Assembly (NCBI GenBank): GCA_913774355.1
Contig: CAJYGB010000028.1
Location: forward strand, 1 to 40,171
DNA from: an uncultured Chryseobacterium sp.
GTDB lineage: Bacteria; Bacteroidota; Bacteroidia; Flavobacteriales; Weeksellaceae
Length of the DNA: 40,171 nt
Direction of reading: 5' to 3'
Shown: piece after piece, positions 34,218-40,171 of the stretch
Position numbering within the stretch: the stretch's first letter is position 1
How the letters are laid out: every line of letters starts with the position of its first letter
Position numbers and translations under genes: made by a program
The notes under the pieces: generated by a model
The model's database searches: none
What the model was told of the DNA's origin: nothing
The model's input: only the letters and a program-made list of their open reading frames with translations

Positions 34218-35006
34218 ATGAAAAGTTTATTCGATTTAAATGGAAAGAGGGCACTGATCACCGGAGCGACCCACGGATTGGGAATGGCAATGGCGGAAGG
34301 GCTCGCCGCGGCAGGAGCAGAACTGCTGATTACCAGCACGACACCCTTAAAACTGGAAGAGGCCCTGAACCGGTACCGGGAGAAAGGATACCGGGCTTCG
34401 GGATATCTCTTTGATGTTACGGACGAGCAGGCCGCAAAGGAAAATGTAGAGAAAATGATTCAGGAGCATCAGAAAATCGATATTCTGGTTAACAATGCCG
34501 GGATTATCAAAAGAATCATGGCGCTGGACATGGAAGTGGAAGATTTCAGGAAAGTGATTGATGTGGATCTGGTGGGCGTTTTCATCATGTCAAAACTCGT
34601 TGCTAGGGGGATGAAAGAACGTAATGGCGGTAAGATCATCAATATATGTTCGATGATGAGTGAGCTGGGAAGAGATAATGTCTCTGCGTATGCGGCTGCC
34701 AAAGGCGGACTGAAAATGCTGACCAGAAACCTGGCGACCGAATGGGCCAGATACAATATTCAGGTCAACGGAATCGGTCCCGGATATTTTGCTACCAGCC
34801 AGACCGAACCGATACGCGTAGACGGAAATCCTTTTAACGAATTCATCCTCAACCGTACCCCGGCAGGAAGGTGGGGGGACCCGGAAGACCTGGCAGGAAC
34901 AGCGGTTTTCCTGGCCTCTGAAGCGAGTGATTTTGTCAATGGACAGATCATTTATGTAGATGGCGGAATATTGGCGACCATAGGCAAACCCATGAACGAA
35001 AAATAA
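34218..35006 (+). CDS. kduD: 2-dehydro-3-deoxy-D-gluconate 5-dehydrogenase
   Basis: This 262-residue short-chain dehydrogenase has nucleotide-binding motif TGATHGLG (near residue 15), NNAG in the beta-4 strand, a catalytic Ser in the CSMMSELG segment, and Tyr158-x(3)-Lys162 (YAAAK). The C-terminal substrate loop and FLASEASDFVNGQIIYVDGG are as in KduD. It reduces the KduI product to 2-keto-3-deoxygluconate (KDG). The KDG kinase and aldolase needed to complete the route are not in the window. It lies 5 nt after kduI and is followed by a 103-nt gap before the GH2 gene. Confidence 0.93.
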   Translation: MKSLFDLNGKRALITGATHGLGMAMAEGLAAAGAELLITSTTPLKLEEALNRYREKGYRASGYLFDVTDEQAAKENVEKMIQEHQKIDILVNNAGIIKRIMALDMEVEDFRKVIDVDLVGVFIMSKLVARGMKERNGGKIINICSMMSELGRDNVSAYAAAKGGLKMLTRNLATEWARYNIQVNGIGPGYFATSQTEPIRVDGNPFNEFILNRTPAGRWGDPEDLAGTAVFLASEASDFVNGQIIYVDGGILATIGKPMNEK

Positions 35007-35074
35007 GAAGCTGATCTTTATGAGCCCTGAAAAATACGGTTCAAAAAGTACAGCTTGTTGATTACATTTAGCTT

Positions 35075-35086
35075 AATAGTACTATT
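35075..35086. promoter_or_regulatory. 12-bp palindrome in kduD-GH2 gap
   Basis: AATAGTACTATT is a perfect palindrome 24 bp before the GH2 start. It may be an operator for a secondary transcript of the galactosidase genes, but there is no supporting promoter match, and short AT-rich palindromes arise easily by chance. Confidence 0.2.
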
Positions 35087-35109
35087 TTCATTCTTAATAT
35101 AATTTAAAT

Positions 35110-37566
35110 ATGATTTTACCAAAACATATCCGCAGCTTTACATTTACCGGCCTGCTGGCCTTGTGTACGGCTTACGGCTATGCACAGACACGAACGGAAT
35201 ACCTTCTGAATAAAAACTGGAAATTCAGCAAAGGCGACCATCCGGAAGCGGTACAGGCCGGTTTCAGTGACAAAAACTGGCAGACCGTTACCATTCCGCA
35301 TGACTGGGCTATTACAGGACCTTTTGACGGAAATAATGACAGCCAGAAGGTTCAGATCGTGCAAAACGGAGAAAAAGAAGCCACCGTTAAAACCGGCCGG
35401 ACAGGAGGACTTCCCTTTATAGGAAAAGGCTGGTACCGGAATACTTTTGAGGTTCCCGCATTCAAAAAAGGGAAAAAAGCAACCCTCCTGATCGATGGTG
35501 CCATGAGCTATCCTGTAGTTTATCTGAACGGAAAAGAAGTAGGGCACTGGGCGTATGGCTACAATTCCTTTTCAATGGATATTACAGACCAGATGAAAGA
35601 AGGGAAGAATACACTGGCGATCGGACTGGAAAATAAACCGGAGGCTTCACGCTGGTATCCGGGAGCGGGACTCTACCGTAATATTCATCTGATCATTACC
35701 GAAGATACGAGTATTCCGGTATGGGGAACCTACATCACAACACCTGTAATCGATAAAGATTTTGCCAAAGTCAGTGTAAAGACCAAAGTCAATGGAGATC
35801 TTAAAAACCTTCGCCTGGAAACCTCACTTAAAAATGCAAAAGGAGAAATCGTGGCTACGGCGGTTAAAAATCTGGAAGATACCGACGGAAATGAGTTTGA
35901 TCAGGAGATTATCGTACGTAATCCGGCACTGTGGTCACCGGAGAACCCGAATTTATATATGGCCGAAAGTAAACTGTATTCTGGAAACCAGCTCAAAGAT
36001 GAGTATACGACACGTTTCGGCATCAGAACCCTAAAATTTGAACCCGAAAAAGGATTTTCCCTCAATGGTACATACCGGAAATTCAAAGGGGTATGCAATC
36101 ATCACGACCTTGGTCCTTTAGGAGCGGCTGTTAACGAAGCTGCTCTCCGCCGTCAGTTGGTTTTGCTCAAAGACATGGGAGTGGATGCCATCAGGACTTC
36201 CCACAACATGCCTGCACCTGAACTGGTAAAACTCTGTGATGAAATGGGCTTTATGATGATGGTGGAATCTTTTGATGAATGGAAATCTCCGAAAGTTACC
36301 AATGGATACAGCCACCTTTTCGACGAATGGGCGGAAAAAGATCTTATCAATATGATCCATGCCAACCGCAACAGCCCCAGCGTGGTGATGTGGAGCATCG
36401 GAAATGAAGTTCCCGACCAGGGTACCAAAGAAGGCGGGAAATTACTGAAATTCCTTCAGGACATCTGCCACCGTGAAGATCCTACACGTCCGGTTACCGC
36501 AGGAATGGACAGGCTGCAGAATGCTCTGGATAATAATTTTGCGGCCGTTCTGGATATCCCCGGATTCAATTACAAGCCGAAACATTACGAAATGGCTTAC
36601 GGCAGGCTCCCACAGGGAATGATCCTCGGCAGTGAAACGGCATCCACCGTAAGTTCAAGAGGCGTATATAAATTTCCGGCAGAGCCGCAGAAACACAAAA
36701 TGTATGACGATAACCAATCTTCATCTTACGACCTGGAATACTGCAACTGGTCCCAGATCCCCGACGATGAATTCGTAAAGCAGGAAGATCTGCCTTATGT
36801 CATCGGTGAATTTGTGTGGACAGGATTCGACTATCTGGGTGAGCCGACTCCTTATGACGAAAAATGGCCTTCCCACAGTTCCTATTTCGGAATCATCGAT
36901 CTGGCAGGAATTCCAAAGGACCGGTACTATTTATACCGGAGCCACTGGAACACTTCAAAATCTACCCTGCACATCGTTCCGCACTGGACGTTTCCGGGAA
37001 GAGAAGGAAAAGTAACACCGGTATTTGTATACACCAGCTATCCTTCGGCTGAACTCTTCATCAATGGAAAAAGTCAGGGCAGACAGGAAAAAAACAAAAC
37101 TTCCAATACGGCAAGATACCGTCTGATGTGGAAAGACGCAATCTACCAGCCAGGAGAAATTAAAGTAATTGCCTATGATGCCGATGGAAAAGCAGTAGCG
37201 GAAGAAACCGTAAAAACTGCCGGAAAGCCTCATCATATTCTACTGGAAACCGACCGTAAAACACTCGGTGCGGACGGGAAAGATCTTGCATATATTACCG
37301 CAAGTGTTGTAGATGCTGAAGGAAATCTTTGTCCTGATGCCGATCAGGATCTCAGTTTTTCCGTTTCCGGTGCCGGAACGTATAAAGTGGCGGCCAACGG
37401 CGATGCCACAAACCTTCAGATGTTCCATTTACCGGTCATGAAAGCTTTTAAAGGAAAGCTTGTGGTAACGGTCCAGTCGACGGAAAAACCAGGAAACATA
37501 ACGCTTAAAGTAACAGGAAAGGGTTTGAAACCAGGAAAAATTGAAATCGGAACAAAAGCTGAATAA
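35110..37566 (+). CDS. GH2 beta-galactosidase, exported
   Basis: This 818-residue protein has a signal peptide (ending YGYAQ). The GH2 order is visible: sugar-binding jelly roll (IPHDWAI, GKGWYRNTF, LNGKEVGHW), immunoglobulin-like domain, then a TIM barrel with acid/base Glu433 in WSIGNEVP and nucleophile Glu509 in LGSETAS. After about residue 620, DUF4982-like and bacterial Ig-like domains follow (ASVVDAEGNLCPDAD). It has the same overall plan as Bacteroidota GH2 beta-galactosidases of about 800 residues that act on oligosaccharides. In this locus it probably cleaves beta-1,6- or beta-1,3-linked galactose from side chains or short products. It forms a pair with the GH35 gene 64 nt downstream. 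Confidence 0.88.
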   Translation: MILPKHIRSFTFTGLLALCTAYGYAQTRTEYLLNKNWKFSKGDHPEAVQAGFSDKNWQTVTIPHDWAITGPFDGNNDSQKVQIVQNGEKEATVKTGRTGGLPFIGKGWYRNTFEVPAFKKGKKATLLIDGAMSYPVVYLNGKEVGHWAYGYNSFSMDITDQMKEGKNTLAIGLENKPEASRWYPGAGLYRNIHLIITEDTSIPVWGTYITTPVIDKDFAKVSVKTKVNGDLKNLRLETSLKNAKGEIVATAVKNLEDTDGNEFDQEIIVRNPALWSPENPNLYMAESKLYSGNQLKDEYTTRFGIRTLKFEPEKGFSLNGTYRKFKGVCNHHDLGPLGAAVNEAALRRQLVLLKDMGVDAIRTSHNMPAPELVKLCDEMGFMMMVESFDEWKSPKVTNGYSHLFDEWAEKDLINMIHANRNSPSVVMWSIGNEVPDQGTKEGGKLLKFLQDICHREDPTRPVTAGMDRLQNALDNNFAAVLDIPGFNYKPKHYEMAYGRLPQGMILGSETASTVSSRGVYKFPAEPQKHKMYDDNQSSSYDLEYCNWSQIPDDEFVKQEDLPYVIGEFVWTGFDYLGEPTPYDEKWPSHSSYFGIIDLAGIPKDRYYLYRSHWNTSKSTLHIVPHWTFPGREGKVTPVFVYTSYPSAELFINGKSQGRQEKNKTSNTARYRLMWKDAIYQPGEIKVIAYDADGKAVAEETVKTAGKPHHILLETDRKTLGADGKDLAYITASVVDAEGNLCPDADQDLSFSVSGAGTYKVAANGDATNLQMFHLPVMKAFKGKLVVTVQSTEKPGNITLKVTGKGLKPGKIEIGTKAE

Positions 37567-37630
37567 TATAGAATTAAGGTCCGGTTGGTAAACCATACAT
37601 TCCATACCGGAAGAAAAAGCATCTTACGAA

Positions 37631-39982
37631 ATGAATTTAAAAAAAACAGTAACCTTATTACTAGTGAATATATTTTTATGTATTCAGGTCAGTGCCCAGC
37701 AGGCGGCCGGTGCTCAGGATTTCCGGGCCGGTAAAGGTCATTTTGAGCTCAATGGAAAACCTTTCCTGATAAGGGCAGCCGAACTGCATTATCCCAGAAT
37801 TCCCAAAAAATACTGGGAAGAACGTATACAGCTCTGTAAGGCGATGGGGATGAACACCATATGCATCTATATTTTCTGGAATCTTCATGAGCAGAAAGAA
37901 AATCAGTATGATTTTACCGGACAGAATGATGTGGCCGAATTTGTGCGCCTCGTACAGAAAAACGGTATGTTCTGTATAGTGCGTCCCGGTCCGTATGTAT
38001 GCGCGGAGTGGGACATGGGAGGACTTCCGTGGTGGCTGCTTAAGAAAAAAGACCTTCAGGTAAGAACAGGAAAAGATGCTGTGTATATGTCGGGCCTGAA
38101 AAAATACATGAAAAAAGTCGGGGAACAGCTTGCTCCTCTACAGATCCAGCATGGAGGGAACATCATCATGGTGCAGGTTGAAAACGAATACGGAACCTGG
38201 GGAGACGATTCGCAATATATGGCGGCCGTTCGGGATGTCGTACGCAGTTCCGGCTTCGACAAGGTCCAGCTGTTCCGCTGCGACTGGTCTTCCAATTTCG
38301 ACCGCTACCAGCTGCCGGGCGTTGCGGGTACCTTAAATTTTGGAGCGGGATCCAATATCGATGAACAGTTTAAAAAATTCAGACAGGTTAATCCGGACGC
38401 TCCTCTGATGTGCAGTGAATACTGGACCGGATGGTTCGACCAATGGGGAAGACCACATGAAACCCGCGGCGTGGATACCTTTATCGGAAGCCTGAAAGAT
38501 ATGATGGACCGCGGAATATCTTTCAGCCTGTACATGGCACACGGAGGTACTTCTTTTGGCCAGTGGGCAGGAGCCAATGCTCCGCCGTATGCACCGACGG
38601 TAACTTCTTATGATTATGATGCCCCGATTGATGAAACCGGAAAACCTACCGATAAGTTTTTTGCCATCCGCAATCTGTTGAAAAATTACCTTAACCCGGG
38701 AGAATCCATTCCGGAAATTCCTAAACCGGCGTCGGAAATGGTTGATTTTCAGGATATTACCCTGAAAAATTTCGCTTCCGTTTTCGATAATCTTCCCAAG
38801 CCTGTGATAGATGAAGATCCGGTAACCATGGAGTTTCTGGATCAGGGCTGGGGAAGCATCCTGTATCGTAAAACCATTCCGGCAACAGGTAAAAAGTCAG
38901 TCCTGCATATAGAAGATGCGCATGATTATGCATTGGTATTTCTTGATAAAAAATACATTGGAAAACTGGACAGAAGGCTGAACGAAAAAAACATAGAACT
39001 TCCGTCTTTTTCCAAACCCGTACAGCTGGATATCCTGGTAGAAACGACGGGAAGGGTAAACTACGGGCAGGCCATTATCGACCGAAAGGGAATCAACGGA
39101 AATGTAATCCTTGAAAACAACGGCAAAAAAGACATACTCAAGAACTGGAAGATGTATGCTTTACCGGTTAACCTGGCTGCTGAAAACGGATTAAAATATA
39201 AAAACAGTCAGGCTTCGGGGCCTGGCTGGTATCAGGCTCATATTAATATCAACCGCATTGGCGATACCTTTATGAACCTTACCGGCTGGACAAAAGGGAT
39301 GGTTTGGGTCAATGGGCATAACCTAGGCCATTACTGGAATATCGGTCCTACGCAGACGCTTTTCCTTCCGGGGACTTTCCTGAAAGAAGGAAGTAATGAG
39401 ATCGTCGTTTATGATGTAATGGCTAAAGATAACCGCACTATATCCTTTACGGAAAAACCGGTCTATGAAATCATTGCTGATCCGTCACTGCTTCATAACA
39501 GAGGAGGGGAACAGCCCGATTTCAGGAATGTACAGCCTGTGGCAACGGGAAGTTTTACCGGTGAGCCTGGCTGGAAAAGTACGTCCGTTAAACCTCAAAA
39601 TACCCGGTATATTGCCTTGGTCGCTCTCAATGCACAGGACAGCAAAGATACCTCCACATCACTGGCGGAACTCGAAGTGACAGGCGAAGATGGAAAGGCT
39701 GTAGATCCGCAGAAATGGAAAGTGGTCTATGCAGATAGTGAAGAGGTAATCACGGCCAATAATTCGGCAGATAAGCTGTTTGATCATCAGGAATCGGTGA
39801 TCTGGCAGACTTCGCTTTCAAAGCAGACGCCTTATCCTCATACGGTAATCATAGATCTGGGTGAAGAAGTGAAAATATCGGGAATTAGATTATTGCCACG
39901 GATCGATAAGAGTAAAAAAGGCATGATCAGAGATTTTAAATTTTATATCAGCAGGAAGCCGTTTACTTTCTCTAAAAAATAG
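37631..39982 (+). CDS. GH35 beta-galactosidase with discoidin-like C-terminus
   Basis: This 783-residue protein has a signal peptide (ending QVSAQ). The GH35 TIM barrel (about 35-350) has the substrate-entry motif HYPRIPKKYW and RPGPYVCAEWDMGGLPWWL. Its acid/base is Glu186 in VENEYG and its nucleophile Glu263 in CSEYWTGW. Jelly-roll domains follow, with NGHNLGHYWNIGP. The last 130 residues look like an F5/8-type-C (discoidin) module (LAELEVTGEDG, TVIIDLGEEVKISGIRLLPR), probably carbohydrate binding. It would release terminal beta-galactose from oligosaccharides for GalK-GalT. It is the last PUL gene and is followed by a strong terminator. Confidence 0.92.
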   Translation: MNLKKTVTLLLVNIFLCIQVSAQQAAGAQDFRAGKGHFELNGKPFLIRAAELHYPRIPKKYWEERIQLCKAMGMNTICIYIFWNLHEQKENQYDFTGQNDVAEFVRLVQKNGMFCIVRPGPYVCAEWDMGGLPWWLLKKKDLQVRTGKDAVYMSGLKKYMKKVGEQLAPLQIQHGGNIIMVQVENEYGTWGDDSQYMAAVRDVVRSSGFDKVQLFRCDWSSNFDRYQLPGVAGTLNFGAGSNIDEQFKKFRQVNPDAPLMCSEYWTGWFDQWGRPHETRGVDTFIGSLKDMMDRGISFSLYMAHGGTSFGQWAGANAPPYAPTVTSYDYDAPIDETGKPTDKFFAIRNLLKNYLNPGESIPEIPKPASEMVDFQDITLKNFASVFDNLPKPVIDEDPVTMEFLDQGWGSILYRKTIPATGKKSVLHIEDAHDYALVFLDKKYIGKLDRRLNEKNIELPSFSKPVQLDILVETTGRVNYGQAIIDRKGINGNVILENNGKKDILKNWKMYALPVNLAAENGLKYKNSQASGPGWYQAHININRIGDTFMNLTGWTKGMVWVNGHNLGHYWNIGPTQTLFLPGTFLKEGSNEIVVYDVMAKDNRTISFTEKPVYEIIADPSLLHNRGGEQPDFRNVQPVATGSFTGEPGWKSTSVKPQNTRYIALVALNAQDSKDTSTSLAELEVTGEDGKAVDPQKWKVVYADSEEVITANNSADKLFDHQESVIWQTSLSKQTPYPHTVIIDLGEEVKISGIRLLPRIDKSKKGMIRDFKFYISRKPFTFSKK

Positions 39983-39997
39983 CTTACCTCACAACAG

Positions 39998-40042
39998 ATT
40001 CCGTTCCGGAAATATCCCCAAATTAACGGAACGGAATTTTTC
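39998..40042 (+). terminator. Rho-independent terminator closing the PUL
   Basis: ATTCCGTTCC (39998-40007) pairs perfectly with GGAACGGAAT (40028-40037) across a 20-nt loop, followed by a T run. It lies 16 nt after the GH35 stop. Confidence 0.8.
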
Positions 40043-40171
40043 TTAGAGCCTGTTTAAATTTTAATTCAGCAAACTTTCCGTCATTTCTCTTAATTTTCTG
40101 AATTAAATAAACTTTGTTTATTCTTCACTTTAATATGATGATTTCAATTGATTTAATTGAATATCGCCGGG
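40043..40171 (-). mobile_element. Possible insertion-sequence end at window edge
   Basis: From about 40046 the sequence GAGCCTGTTTAAATTTT resembles the terminal inverted repeats of several insertion sequences. On the minus strand a frame enters from the window edge and ends at 40130 with ...IQLNQLKSSY-stop, as a transposase C-terminus might. About 80 nt of AT-rich DNA separates this stop from the putative end. Only 13 codons are visible, so no family can be assigned, and an ordinary minus-strand gene end is also possible. Confidence 0.3.

Noticed and set aside
35007..35109. Possible terminator after kduD
   Set aside because: The inverted segments (TGAGCC/GGTTCA, AAGCTG/CAGCTT) are short, imperfect or widely spaced and lack a T run.

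Overview
The window looks like a chromosomal segment of a Flavobacteriia-type Bacteroidota, close to Chryseobacterium or another Weeksellaceae member. This rests on several features: a SusC/SusD pair, a large SprB-repeat protein with a type IX secretion (T9SS) C-terminal sorting domain, a LytS/LytTR two-component pair, AT-rich intergenic DNA, few clear Shine-Dalgarno sites, and promoter elements of the Bacteroidota TAnnTTTG type. No tRNA, rRNA or CRISPR array was seen.

Layout. (1) 1-812 (-): an IS5-type insertion sequence cut by the window edge; its transposase is intact as far as it is visible. (2) 813-1457: AT-rich DNA with no gene. (3) 1458-9346 (+): three tandem phage-tail-collar (Mdp-like) genes, a periplasmic-binding-protein-fold protein without signal peptide, a formyltransferase-fold enzyme overlapping it by 4 nt, and 15 nt later a 1352-residue SprB-repeat surface protein, closed by a strong terminator. 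(4) 9579-17063, mostly (-): a secreted Asp-box propeller protein, a small secreted protein of unknown function, a thioredoxin-like protein (+), a lipoprotein alpha/beta hydrolase with a Spy-like partner, a LytTR regulator with its LytS kinase, a small unknown protein, and a GntR-type regulator with a sugar-binding domain. (5) 17352-39982 (+): a 22.6 kb polysaccharide utilisation locus (PUL) opening divergently from the GntR regulator and ending at a terminator. (6) 40043-40171: a possible end of another insertion sequence.

The PUL fits type II arabinogalactan (arabinogalactan protein or gum-arabic-like glycan). The SusC/SusD pair imports oligosaccharides. A GH43 subfamily-24-like exo-beta-1,3-galactanase trims the backbone. 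A bimodular GH43 protein probably removes arabinose. GH2 and GH35 beta-galactosidases release galactose. A DUF2264 (GH154-type) protein, a BNR propeller lipoprotein, a DUF4861 protein and a GH88 unsaturated glucuronyl hydrolase deal with the GlcA or Rha-GlcA caps. KduI and KduD process the released unsaturated uronate. The first gene is a single-chain galactokinase / galactose-1-phosphate uridylyltransferase fusion that would feed galactose into central metabolism. The substrate is inferred from the gene set, not shown directly.

The least explained unit is region 3: a collar-protein triad joined to a cytosolic binding-protein fold, a formyltransferase and a T9SS surface protein. It has no other phage or injection-machine genes and is the best candidate here for an undescribed system.
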